A DNA stretch of 64,000 bases, taken from the NCBI RefSeq assembly GCF_015461845.1, contig NZ_JACOPW010000009.1, forward strand, positions 124,001 through 188,000, in the 5' to 3' direction. The translations under genes were made by a program, and so were the position numbers. The stretch comes from Pseudomonas mucoides. Lineage in GTDB: Bacteria > Pseudomonadota > Gammaproteobacteria > Pseudomonadales > Pseudomonadaceae. The notes beneath the pieces are model-generated. The model was not told the origin of the DNA. It made no database searches and saw only the letters and a list, made by a program, of their open reading frames with translations. This document shows positions 43,849 through 54,537 of this stretch, piece by piece (within the stretch, counting starts at the first letter, position 1; every line of letters begins with the position of its first letter).

Positions 43849-46800
43849 TTAGAAACGTCGTAAATCGAGCGTCATCGGCAGCTCGTCGTTGATTTCCACA
43901 GTCGGTACGGGCAGTTTTCCCGGCGTGTGCCCTATACGGAAAAATCGCGCCATTCGCCGGCTCTCGGCCTCATTGGCGTTCACCGGCAGGCTGTCGTAGT
44001 TGCGCCCACCCGGATGGGCCACGTGGTATTGGCAGCCGCCTAGCGAACGCTGCATCCAGGTGTCGAGCAAGTCGAACACCAATGGCGCGTGGACCGGGAT
44101 GGTCGGTTGCAAACAGTTGGCCGGTTGCCAGGCGCGAAAACGCACGCCGGCAACAAACTCCCCAACCCGTCCGGTGGGTTGCAACGGCACCGGAATACCA
44201 TTGCAGGTCAGCAGATAACGTTGCGGTGGCAGGCCGGTGAGCTTGACCTGCAAACGCTCCAGCGATGAATCCACATACCGCACCGTGCCGCCGACCGCGC
44301 CCTCCTCACCCAACACATGCCACGGTTCCAGTGCCTGACGCAATTGCAGTTCAATGCCGCTGACCGCGTAATCACCGACCTTGGGAAAACGGAACTCCAG
44401 ATGCGCGGCGAACCACTCGGCCCGCACCGGATACCCGGCCGCATTGAGATCGACAATGACGTCAGCGAAATCCTGTTCGATAAAGTGCGGCAACAAGAAC
44501 CGGTCGTGCAGCTCCGTGCCCCAGCGCGCGAGCTTCGGCGGCGCATAAGGCTCACGCCAGAACCGCGCGACCAGCGCTCGCAGCAACAATTGCTGAGCCA
44601 GGCTCATGCGCGCGTGTGGAGGCATTTCAAAGGCACGCAACTCCAGCAAGCCAAGACGTCCGGTGGCACCGTCCGGCGAATAGAGTTTGTCGATGCAGAA
44701 TTCGGCACGGTGGGTGTTGCCGGTCACGTCGATCAGCAGGTTACGCAGCAACCGATCCACCCGCCATGGCGCGCATTCCTCACCCGGTGCAGGCATTTGG
44801 GCGAAGGCGATTTCCAGTTCATACAGCGCATCGTTGCGCGCTTCATCGACGCGCGGTGCCTGGGACGTCGGGCCGATGAACAGCCCGGAAAACAGGTAGG
44901 ACAGCGACGGATGGTTATGCCAGTAGCTGATCAAGCTGCGCAGCAAGTCGGGACGACGCAGAAACGGCGAGTCGGCCGGGGTCGCGCCGCCGAGCACAAA
45001 ATGGTTACCGCCCCCCGTGCCTGTGTGCCGCCCGTCAATCATGAATTTTTCGGTGGTCAGTCGGGTCTGGCGCGCTTCTTCGTACAGAAACTCGGTGCGC
45101 TCAACCAACTCGTCCCAGGTCGCGGATGGCTGCACGTTGACTTCGATCACGCCCGGATCCGGGGTGATACGAAAGTTGCTCAGACGCGGATCGCTTGGCG
45201 GTTCATAGCCTTCCAGCAACACCGGGCAATGCAGCTCTTCGGCAGTGGCCTCGATGGCGGTGACCAGTTCCAGATAATCCTCGACCCGCTCCAGCGGCGG
45301 CATGAACAGGTACAACCGCCCTTCCCGGGCTTCAGCGCAGAACGCCGTGCGTGTCAGCCAGTCGGCAGACTCGTCGATTTTCGGCTCACGCTCAACCGCT
45401 TCGGCCGGCGCGCCTGGACTGTTCAACGCCATGGTGTCGGGAAGCGCCGGGAATTCCTGATTCGGGTCGTTGGGATGAATGAACGGATACTCGGCCGCTT
45501 TCACCCAAGGCTGCGAGCCGAGCGGCAAGCGATAACCCAGCGGAGAATCCCCCGGCACCAGCCGGCAATGCTCGTCACGCAGATACCAGCGACCGCTTTG
45601 CCATTGATCACCCTTGGCGGTGCGCGCCAGCGGCAGGACCTGGCCAATGACTTTATCCAGCCCCTGGCTGAAGACTTTACGCAGACGTGCACGCTCCAGC
45701 GGCTCTTCCAGACGTGAGTCTTCGGCGCTGACGTTCTGCGGCAATGTGCCTTCGCGCCATAGGTAATAGAAATTGTCTTCGTAGGCCGGGAACACGAAGC
45801 GTGTCGGAAGCTTCAGCCGTTCGGCGACGCTCGCCAGAAACCGACCGGCCAGTGCGCCATCAGCGCCGTAGTCTTCCTGCTCATCGGCGATCAGCCCGCT
45901 GTTGTGCCAGATCGGCACGCCATCGCGGCGCCAATAGCAATTCAACGACCAACGTGGCAACTGCTCACCGGGGTACCACTTGCCCTGGCCGAAATGTACG
46001 AGGCCTTTGGGCGCGTAGTGTTTGCGCATGCGCTGGAACAGTTCGGCGGACAGTCGACGCTTGTCCGGCCCGAGCGCGGCGGTGTTCCACTCGGCGCCAT
46101 CCGGGTCATCGATGGAAACGAAGGTCGGCTCGCCGCCCATGGTCAGGCGCACATCGTCTTCCAGCAGGTCGGCATCGATCTGCCGGCCCAGCGCCTGGAT
46201 CGCCAACCATTGATCGTCGGTATAGGGCCTGGTGACGCGAGGGGCCTCCCAAATCCGTTCCACGGACATTTCGTGGGTGAACTCGCACTCGCACGGCTCC
46301 ACCAGGCCACTGATCGGCGCCGCAGAGCCCGGATCGGGGCTGCACGCCAACGGAATGTGGCCTTCGCCGGCAAACAGCCCTGAGGTCGCGTCCAGGCCGA
46401 TCCAGCCGGCACCGGGCAAATAGACTTCGCACCAGGCATGCAGGTCGGTGAAGTCCACGTCAGTGCCGGATGGACCGTCGAGGCTTTTGACGTCGGCGGT
46501 CAATTGAATCAGGTAACCGGAAACAAAGCGCGCGGCCAGCCCGAGGTTACGCAGCAGTTGCACCAGCAACCAGGCCGAGTCGCGGCAGGAACCGGAGGCG
46601 TGTTCGAGGGTGTGCTCGGGTGTCTGTACGCCCGGTTCCATGCGGATCAGGTAACCGATGTCTTCGCTCAAGCGCTGGTTGAGCGCGACGAGGAAATCCA
46701 CGCTGGGCAGCGGCGTGCGGTCGATGCCGTCCAGATAGGCCTTGAACTTCGGCGTCAGGGGCAGGGTTTCCAGGTACGGCGCCAGTTCCTTGCGCTCGTC

Positions 46801-47124
46801 GGCGGCGTAGGTAAACGGGATTTTTTCCGCGTAGGGCTCGAGGAAAAAGTCGAAGGGATTGAAGACCGCCATTTCCGCGAGCAGATCGACTTCGATCCGC
46901 AGCTCATCGGTTTTCTCCGGAAACACCAACCGCGCCAGGTAATTGCCCTGCGGGTCTTGTTGCCAGTTGATGAAGTGCTGCTCGGGCGAGACTTTCAGCG
47001 CATAGGACAGGATCCGCGTGCGACTGTGGGCGGCCGGGCGCAGGCGAACGATCTGCGGACCGAGTTCGACAGCGCGGTCGTAGCGGTAATGCGTGACGTG
47101 GTGCAATGCGACATGAATCGACAC
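43849..47124 (-). CDS. DUF2126 transglutaminase-like protein
   Basis: A 1091-residue protein. Residues 1-~290 are a transglutaminase-like unit beginning MSIHVALHHVTHYRYDRAVE, with Cys in ASGSCRDSAWLLVQ, His in DLHAWCEVYLPGAG and Asp in GLDATSGL. The remaining ~800 residues are the DUF2126 region, with VRLTMGGEPTFVSIDDPDG, DGRHTGTGGGNHFVLGG and FIGPTSQAPRVDEARND. A GTG at 47122-47124 with AGGAGG at 47131-47136 is the start; this fits the family N-terminus better than upstream in-frame codons. It is the first gene of the three-gene set. Confidence 0.92.
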   Translation of the reverse strand: MSIHVALHHVTHYRYDRAVELGPQIVRLRPAAHSRTRILSYALKVSPEQHFINWQQDPQGNYLARLVFPEKTDELRIEVDLLAEMAVFNPFDFFLEPYAEKIPFTYAADERKELAPYLETLPLTPKFKAYLDGIDRTPLPSVDFLVALNQRLSEDIGYLIRMEPGVQTPEHTLEHASGSCRDSAWLLVQLLRNLGLAARFVSGYLIQLTADVKSLDGPSGTDVDFTDLHAWCEVYLPGAGWIGLDATSGLFAGEGHIPLACSPDPGSAAPISGLVEPCECEFTHEMSVERIWEAPRVTRPYTDDQWLAIQALGRQIDADLLEDDVRLTMGGEPTFVSIDDPDGAEWNTAALGPDKRRLSAELFQRMRKHYAPKGLVHFGQGKWYPGEQLPRWSLNCYWRRDGVPIWHNSGLIADEQEDYGADGALAGRFLASVAERLKLPTRFVFPAYEDNFYYLWREGTLPQNVSAEDSRLEEPLERARLRKVFSQGLDKVIGQVLPLARTAKGDQWQSGRWYLRDEHCRLVPGDSPLGYRLPLGSQPWVKAAEYPFIHPNDPNQEFPALPDTMALNSPGAPAEAVEREPKIDESADWLTRTAFCAEAREGRLYLFMPPLERVEDYLELVTAIEATAEELHCPVLLEGYEPPSDPRLSNFRITPDPGVIEVNVQPSATWDELVERTEFLYEEARQTRLTTEKFMIDGRHTGTGGGNHFVLGGATPADSPFLRRPDLLRSLISYWHNHPSLSYLFSGLFIGPTSQAPRVDEARNDALYELEIAFAQMPAPGEECAPWRVDRLLRNLLIDVTGNTHRAEFCIDKLYSPDGATGRLGLLELRAFEMPPHARMSLAQQLLLRALVARFWREPYAPPKLARWGTELHDRFLLPHFIEQDFADVIVDLNAAGYPVRAEWFAAHLEFRFPKVGDYAVSGIELQLRQALEPWHVLGEEGAVGGTVRYVDSSLERLQVKLTGLPPQRYLLTCNGIPVPLQPTGRVGEFVAGVRFRAWQPANCLQPTIPVHAPLVFDLLDTWMQRSLGGCQYHVAHPGGRNYDSLPVNANEAESRRMARFFRIGHTPGKLPVPTVEINDELPMTLDLRRF

Positions 47125-47323
47125 GGCGTGCCTCCTGCGAGCCCTAAGCGTTATCGAAAGCGCGCAAGACTTATGCCATCGCGGCATCGCTGGCGCTTTC
47201 TCCATTTGCTTGAGGCAGTACAGCACCAAAATCGGGCGATGCGGGAAATTGGTTGGGGGTAGTTGCACGCAAATGTTGCGGTCGGGGCGCCGTCGGCCGG
47301 GTTTTCAGTGGCGCACAACGTAA

Positions 47324-47347
47324 AACGCCAACCCGAAGGTTGGCGTT
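47324..47347 (-). terminator. Hairpin downstream of ygiQ
   Basis: AACGCCAACC and GGTTGGCGTT pair perfectly around a CGAA tetraloop, 20 bp after the ygiQ stop. The T-run is short, so a terminator is likely but not certain. Confidence 0.7.
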
Positions 47348-47367
47348 CTGTTCAGCTCAAGCAAGGC

Positions 47368-49671
<2,304 letters not shown>

Positions 49672-49769
49672 GACGATGACCGGTGTTGAGATGAAAAATC
49701 GCGGGCGCGGAATATAGCACAAAAAATAACCAATTCCGACGGCTATGGTCGGAAATTAGTGTCGACCCA

Positions 49770-49832
49770 ATCGCGAGCAAACCCGCTCCCACAAGAACGT
49801 TGAGATCCCTGTGGGAGCGGGCTTGCCCGCGA
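49770..49832. repeat. Inverted REP doublet
   Basis: CGCGAGCAAACCCGCTCCCACA (about 49772-49793) faces TGTGGGAGCGGGCTTGCCCG from 49810, in the gap between ygiQ and dnaB. It is an imperfect pair mixing the two REP classes. Confidence 0.85.
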
Positions 49833-49858
49833 AGAGGCCCTCTCAGGCACAACACAAC

Positions 49859-51253
49859 TTACTCGTCGTCGAAGTTATAGCTGCCCGGCGCCAGGTTTTC
49901 GAAGCGGGTGTACTTGCCGATGAACGCCAGTCGCGACGTGCCGATCGGGCCGTTCCGCTGTTTACCGATAATGATTTCGGCGATGCCTTTGTGCTCGGTT
50001 TCCGGGTGATATACCTCATCCCGGTACACGAACATGATGACGTCAGCATCCTGCTCGATCGCTCCGGATTCCCGGAGGTCGGAGTTGATCGGACGTTTGT
50101 TTGGTCGTTGCTCCAGGGAGCGGTTGAGCTGAGACAACGCCACCACCGGGCAGTTGAATTCCTTGGCCAGGGCTTTCAAGGAACGGGAGATCTCGGAAAT
50201 CTCGTTGGTCCGGTTGTCACCGCCGGAACCTGGAATCTGCATCAATTGCAGGTAGTCGATCATGATCAGGGCGACATCGCCGTGCTCACGCACCAATCGA
50301 CGGGTTCGCGCACGCATCTCCGACGGGCTGATACCGGCCGTATCGTCGATGAACAGTTTGCGGTCGTTGAGCAGGTTGACCGCCGAGGTCAGGCGCGGCC
50401 AATCGTCGTCGTCGAGGCGACCGGCCCGGACCTTGGTCTGGTCAATACGGCCCAGGGACGACAACATACGCATGATCAGCGATTCACCTGGCATCTCGAG
50501 CGAGTAAACCAGGACGCACTTGTCGCTGCGCAACACGGCGTTTTCCACCAGGTTCATCGCAAAGGTGGTTTTACCCATGGACGGACGGCCGGCGACGATG
50601 ATCAGGTCGGACGGCTGCAGGCCGCTGGTCTTCTCGTCGAGGTCGGTGTAGCCGGTGGACAGGCCGGTGATGGCGTTGTCGGTGTTGAACAGGGTGTCGA
50701 TGCGGTCGATGGCCTTGGTCAGCAGGTCATTCACGCTCACCGGGCCGCCGGTTTTGGGCCGGGCCTCGGCGATCTGGAAGATCTGCCGTTCAGCTTCGTC
50801 GAGAATCTCTTCAGCCGTGCGGCCTTCCGGATTGAAGGCACTGTCGGCAATCTCGGTAGCGATGCCGATCAGTTGGCGCAATGTCGCCCGCGCACGAACG
50901 ATCTGTGCGTAAGCCTTGATGTTGGCGACGGACGGCGTGTTTTTCGCCAGTTCGCCAAGGTAACCGAGACCACCGACCTGCGAGGTCTGACCTTCCTTGT
51001 CCAATTGCTCGGCAAGGGTCACGACGTCGATCGGGGAGTTCTGGTCGGCGAGCTTGGCGATCGCGCGGAAGATCAGGCGGTGGTCATGTCGATAGAAGTC
51101 GCCATCCGACACTTGATCGAGCACGCGTTCCCAGGCGTTGTTGTCCAGCATCAAACCACCGAGCACGGCCTGTTCGGCCTCGATGGAGTGCGGCGGCACC
51201 TTCAGGGAAGCGGTTTGCAGATCGTATTGCTCAGGTGCGGAGATATCGTTCAT
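49859..51253 (-). CDS. dnaB: Replicative DNA helicase DnaB
   Basis: A 464-residue hexameric helicase that unwinds DNA at the replication fork. The N-terminal domain has PPHSIEAEQAVLGGLMLDN, the RecA-like core Walker A GRPSMGKTTFAMN at ~residue 205, Walker B ALIMIDYLQLMQ, and the C-terminal EVYHPETEHKGIAEIIIGKQ. ATG at 51253 starts MNDISAPEQYD; the in-frame extension to 51307 is rejected because it covers the rplI terminator hairpin. It lies downstream of the rpsF-rplI operon, the usual order. Confidence 0.97.
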   Translation of the reverse strand: MNDISAPEQYDLQTASLKVPPHSIEAEQAVLGGLMLDNNAWERVLDQVSDGDFYRHDHRLIFRAIAKLADQNSPIDVVTLAEQLDKEGQTSQVGGLGYLGELAKNTPSVANIKAYAQIVRARATLRQLIGIATEIADSAFNPEGRTAEEILDEAERQIFQIAEARPKTGGPVSVNDLLTKAIDRIDTLFNTDNAITGLSTGYTDLDEKTSGLQPSDLIIVAGRPSMGKTTFAMNLVENAVLRSDKCVLVYSLEMPGESLIMRMLSSLGRIDQTKVRAGRLDDDDWPRLTSAVNLLNDRKLFIDDTAGISPSEMRARTRRLVREHGDVALIMIDYLQLMQIPGSGGDNRTNEISEISRSLKALAKEFNCPVVALSQLNRSLEQRPNKRPINSDLRESGAIEQDADVIMFVYRDEVYHPETEHKGIAEIIIGKQRNGPIGTSRLAFIGKYTRFENLAPGSYNFDDE

Positions 51254-51301
51254 GGCCACTTGAATTGAGTGTGTGAAAATCAGGAACTGCAGAAAGACAA
51301 A

Positions 51302-51330
51302 GGGCACGACCTGTAAACAGGATCGTGCCC
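51302..51330 (-). terminator. Terminator of the rpsF-rplI operon
   Basis: On the reverse strand GGGCACGA-TCCTG pairs with CAGG-TCGTGCCC (one bulged base) around TTTA, followed by TTTGTCTTTC. It lies between rplI and dnaB. Confidence 0.8.
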
Positions 51331-51375
51331 GATGTTACCGGCAAGCACCCGAGGGTGCCAGCCGACAAGTACTAG

Positions 51376-51822
51376 TTAAGCTGCTACCACGACAACGCGT
51401 ACGGTGGCTTCAACTTCAGCGTGCAGGTGCACGGCTACGTCGAATTCGCCTACGTTGCGGATGGTGCCGTTCGGCAGACGAACTTCGCTTTTTGCAACTT
51501 CAACGCCAGAGGCGGTCAGTGCATCAGCGATGTCGTGGGTGCCGATCGAACCGAACAGCTTGCCTTCGTCACCAGCGGTGGCAGTGATAGTCACTTCCAG
51601 CTCAGCCAGTTGGGCGGCACGGCTTTCAGCCGAAGTTTTACGGTCTGCTGCGGCTTTTTCCAGCTCAGCGCGACGCTCTTCGAACGCGGCCAGGTTGGCA
51701 GCGGTCGCAGCGGTAGCTTTGCCGTAAGGCAGCAGGTAGTTACGACCGTAACCAGCCTTAACGTTCACTTTGTCACCCAGGTTGCCCAGGTTGGTGACTT
51801 TTTCCAGAAGGATCAGTTGCAT
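51376..51822 (-). CDS. rplI: 50S ribosomal protein L9
   Basis: A 148-residue L9. The N-terminal domain MQLILLEKVTNLGNLGDKVN with VKAGYGRNYLLPYGKA and a long central helix (about 40-75) precede the C-terminal rRNA-binding domain. AGAGGA precedes the ATG. It is the last gene of rpsF-rpsR-DUF2232-rplI, then a terminator. Confidence 0.98.
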   Translation of the reverse strand: MQLILLEKVTNLGNLGDKVNVKAGYGRNYLLPYGKATAATAANLAAFEERRAELEKAAADRKTSAESRAAQLAELEVTITATAGDEGKLFGSIGTHDIADALTASGVEVAKSEVRLPNGTIRNVGEFDVAVHLHAEVEATVRVVVVAA

Positions 51823-51841
51823 GTGAAAATCCTCTTAACTT

Positions 51842-52735
51842 TTAACCTTCACCGTTCGCGTTATCGGCATCTTTCGGTGCCGAACGACCGCGAAAATCAA
51901 TCAGGCTGTCGACGATGGCCAAGACCACCAGCAACGGATAGATCAGCTGCATGAACAGCAACAGCGTGACGTACAACCCCACCAGCCAGAACCTGGCCAG
52001 TCGCTTTTGCGCCACCAGCCCGTGAATCAGGGCCAGCCCGGCGAACACCAGCGGTACGCTGCACAACGGCGTTAACATGGCCATCTGCGGACCAATGTTC
52101 GGCCCCAGAAGCATGCACGCCAGCAGCAACATCGCCGGCAAAAACGGGAATCGGATGGCGCGAAACTCGCGACCAAAACCACCCGGGTTGTACAACAACG
52201 CCTGCCAGTAGCGCCCGACAAGCAGGCTCAGCACACTGACGATTTGCAACAAGGCCGCAATCAGGCCGGTCAGGACCGGTGCAATCAGGGACGCAAAATG
52301 CGCTTGCTCGTCTACCGACAACTTCTCGTAGACATCACCGAGTAGCGACGGCATGACTTTTATCAAAGCCTGCGCCAGCATCTCGATTTGGGGACCAAAC
52401 GTCGCCCCCAGCACCACCGAAAACACCACTCCCATCGCTATGCTGACCAGCAGCACGCGGTCCCAGGATTCGCTTGCGCGCAAAACCAACGCAAGGCTCG
52501 AAGAACCCAGCAGCACCAGAAGTGCCCGAGGGTCATCCGAGTAAAGCCACCAGATCAACGCCGGCAACATTCCCAGGGCAAGAACGCCAAGGGCGTCCTT
52601 CAATCCGCGCCGCAGAAGCACAAGGCATCCCGCGGCAGCACCCAACCAATACAACAACGGCAATGTTACGCATCCAGCCACTACGAGAGTGGCCTGCATG
52701 CGGCCGCGCATGATGAACTCAGCTATGGCGCGCAT
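51842..52735 (-). CDS. DUF2232-like polytopic membrane protein in the ribosomal operon
   Basis: A 297-residue membrane protein with about eight hydrophobic helices, starting MRAIAEFIMRGRMQATLVVA. It resembles the YybS/DUF2232 family. It lies between rpsR and rplI, 19 bp upstream of rplI, as in other Pseudomonas (PA4933, from memory). The function is unknown. The insert of a membrane protein in an operon for S6, S18 and L9 is conserved in the genus, and suggests coregulation with growth. Confidence 0.85.
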   Translation of the reverse strand: MRAIAEFIMRGRMQATLVVAGCVTLPLLYWLGAAAGCLVLLRRGLKDALGVLALGMLPALIWWLYSDDPRALLVLLGSSSLALVLRASESWDRVLLVSIAMGVVFSVVLGATFGPQIEMLAQALIKVMPSLLGDVYEKLSVDEQAHFASLIAPVLTGLIAALLQIVSVLSLLVGRYWQALLYNPGGFGREFRAIRFPFLPAMLLLACMLLGPNIGPQMAMLTPLCSVPLVFAGLALIHGLVAQKRLARFWLVGLYVTLLLFMQLIYPLLVVLAIVDSLIDFRGRSAPKDADNANGEG

Positions 52736-52771
52736 GCATTCAATCCTTTGCTACGTGTCGACTGCCCGGTC

Positions 52772-53002
52772 TCAGCGGCCGTGGCTGTCGGTGTAGGCCA
52801 GCAGGGCCAGGAAGCGGGCGCGCTTGATAGCGGTGGCCAGCTGACGCTGATAACGTGCTTTGGTACCGGTGATGCGGCTTGGAACGATTTTGCCGGTCTC
52901 GGATACATAAGCTTTCAGAGTGTTGAGATCTTTGTAATCGATCTCTTTCACGTCTTCAGCGGTGAAGCGGCAGAATTTACGACGACGGAAGAAACGTGCC
53001 AT
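52772..53002 (-). CDS. rpsR: 30S ribosomal protein S18
   Basis: A 76-residue S18 beginning [16 protein letters not shown], with the conserved [20 protein letters not shown]. It binds the platform of the 30S subunit as a heterodimer with S6, encoded directly upstream. Confidence 0.99.
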
Positions 53003-53030
53003 GTAATAGGCTCCTCAAAAGGTCCGTGGA

Positions 53031-53453
53031 TTACTCGTCAGCGTTATCGCTGTTGTCGCTGTCATCACTATCAGCGCTTTCAGCGCCTTCGTGCTCAGGA
53101 CGGTCGCGACGCTCACGGCGCTCACTGCGGTTTTCTTCAGCCTTGAGCATCTCGGATTGGCCGGTAACGGCTTCTTCGCGACGGATGACCAGGTTACGGA
53201 TCACTGCATCGTTGTAGCGGAAGTTGTCTTCCAGCTCGGCCAGGGCCTTGCCAGTGCATTCAACGTTCAGCATCACGTAGTGAGCCTTGTGAACATTGTT
53301 GATTGCGTAGGCCAGTTGACGACGGCCCCAATCTTCCAGACGGTGGATTTTGCCGCCGTCTTCTTCGATCAGCTTGGTGTAACGCTCTACCATGCCGCCG
53401 ACTTGCTCGCTTTGATCCGGGTGGACCAAAAAGATGATTTCGTAATGACGCAT
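53031..53453 (-). CDS. rpsF: 30S ribosomal protein S6
   Basis: A 140-residue S6: MRHYEIIFLVHPDQSEQVGG at the N-terminus, EDWGRRQLAYAINNVHKAHY in the middle, and an acidic serine/aspartate-rich tail (DSDDSDNSDNADE) like the glutamylated tail of E. coli S6. It is the first gene of the operon, with GTAAGGAG before the ATG and a hairpin immediately upstream. Confidence 0.99.
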   Translation of the reverse strand: MRHYEIIFLVHPDQSEQVGGMVERYTKLIEEDGGKIHRLEDWGRRQLAYAINNVHKAHYVMLNVECTGKALAELEDNFRYNDAVIRNLVIRREEAVTGQSEMLKAEENRSERRERRDRPEHEGAESADSDDSDNSDNADE

Positions 53454-53476
53454 GAATGCTCCTTACGGGTTGTAGC

Positions 53477-53497
53477 CTGCCGCTCAAAAGCGGTCAG
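53477..53497 (-). promoter_or_regulatory. Candidate S6:S18 autoregulatory hairpin in the rpsF leader
   Basis: On the reverse-strand transcript CUG-A-CCGCU pairs with AGCGG-CAG (one bulged A) around a 4-nt loop, about 23 nt before the rpsF start codon and just ahead of the Shine-Dalgarno. An S6:S18 binding leader with a CCG element is known in many bacteria; this matches in place and roughly in form only. Confidence 0.4.
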
Positions 53498-53662
53498 ACA
53501 AGGAGTGAATGACACTTATGGACTTGCTTGCGATAGACACATGCGTGCCTGCCGTCACAGCAAGGGGCGCAATTGTAGAGAAGGGACAGGAGAGGCGCAA
53601 GGCAATTGGTGATTATTTGAACAGTTCGTTCATACCACCAATCCTCGCCCCACCACAAACCA

Positions 53663-53754
53663 CTGTGGGAGCGAGCTTGCTCGCGATGAGGGCTCAACAT
53701 TCAATATTTATGCTGAATGTTACTCCGTCATCGCGAGCAAGCTCGCTCCCACAG
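53663..53754. repeat. Perfect 27-bp inverted REP doublet with inner stem
   Basis: Arms 53663-53689 and 53728-53754 are exact inverted copies of the GTGGGAGCGAGCTTGCTCG type REP. The 38-bp centre holds a further 8-bp stem (AACATTCA / TGAATGTT, 53696-53721), so the element folds as a long interrupted hairpin. It lies just after the rlmB stop. Confidence 0.93.
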
Positions 53755-53769
53755 GGGATTTGCAGCAGA

Positions 53770-54537
53770 TCAGGACTTTTTGGCGGTCCCGGCAGCCTTG
53801 ACGCTGCGCTGACGCTGGGCTTCGAACAGGCAGACGCCCGTCGCCACGGAGACGTTGAGACTGCTGACGCTGCCCGTCATCGGCAAGTGCACCAGGTAGT
53901 CACAAAGATCGCGGGTCAGGCGACGCATGCCGCTGCCTTCTGCGCCCATGATCAAGATGGTCGGGCCAGTCATGTCTTGCTGATACAGGCTCTGCTCAGC
54001 TTCACCCGCCGTTCCGACAACCCACAAACCACGCTGCTTGAGCTTTTCCAGGGTGCGCGCCAGGTTGGTCACGGCGACCAACGGAATCACTTCCGCCGCA
54101 CCACAAGCCACTTTACGCACCGTTGGGGTCAGCGTCGCTGATTTGTCCTTGGGTACGATCACTGCCAGCGCACCGGCCGCATCAGCCGAACGCAGGCAGG
54201 CGCCGAGGTTGTGCGGATCGGTCACGCCGTCGAGCACCAGCAACAGCGGTGCGCCTTCGGTACGATCCAGCAGCTCGTCGAGCATTGCCTCACCCCAGAC
54301 CTGGCTCGGACTCACGTCCGCCACCACGCCTTGGTGCACGCCCTCAACCCACGCATCCAGCTCGCGACGCTCGGCATTGCCGACCGCAACGCGGTTTTCG
54401 GCGGCGAGCTGGATCAGCGTTTGCACGCGCGGATCACTGCGGCCTTCGGCCAGCCAGATTTGCTTGACGCGTTTCGGGTGGTGGCGCAGCAATGCTTCTA
54501 CCGCATGCACGCCGTAGATCTTTTCCAACTGACTCAT
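53770..54537 (-). CDS. rlmB: 23S rRNA (guanosine-2'-O)-methyltransferase RlmB
   Basis: A 255-residue SpoU-family enzyme that methylates G2251 of 23S rRNA with SAM. Substrate-binding N-terminal domain (KIYGVHAVEALLRHHPKRVK), then the knotted SPOUT motifs LVLDGVTDPHNLGACLRSAD, ILIMGAEGSGMRRL and GSVSSLNVSVATGVCLFEA. Its start overlaps the rnr stop by four bases, as usual for rnr-rlmB. Confidence 0.97.
   Translation of the reverse strand: MSQLEKIYGVHAVEALLRHHPKRVKQIWLAEGRSDPRVQTLIQLAAENRVAVGNAERRELDAWVEGVHQGVVADVSPSQVWGEAMLDELLDRTEGAPLLLVLDGVTDPHNLGACLRSADAAGALAVIVPKDKSATLTPTVRKVACGAAEVIPLVAVTNLARTLEKLKQRGLWVVGTAGEAEQSLYQQDMTGPTILIMGAEGSGMRRLTRDLCDYLVHLPMTGSVSSLNVSVATGVCLFEAQRQRSVKAAGTAKKS

Larger units (their letters stand above)
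53454..53769. other. Intergenic region between rlmB and rpsF: leader, promoter, REP pair
   Basis: 316 bp without a gene. The half nearest rpsF is its leader and probably its promoter. The half nearest rlmB is the REP doublet described separately. Confidence 0.7.

Noticed and set aside
51254..51307. Extended dnaB start at 51307
   Set aside because: The extension covers the rplI terminator hairpin; MNDISAPEQYD at 51253 matches the expected DnaB N-terminus.
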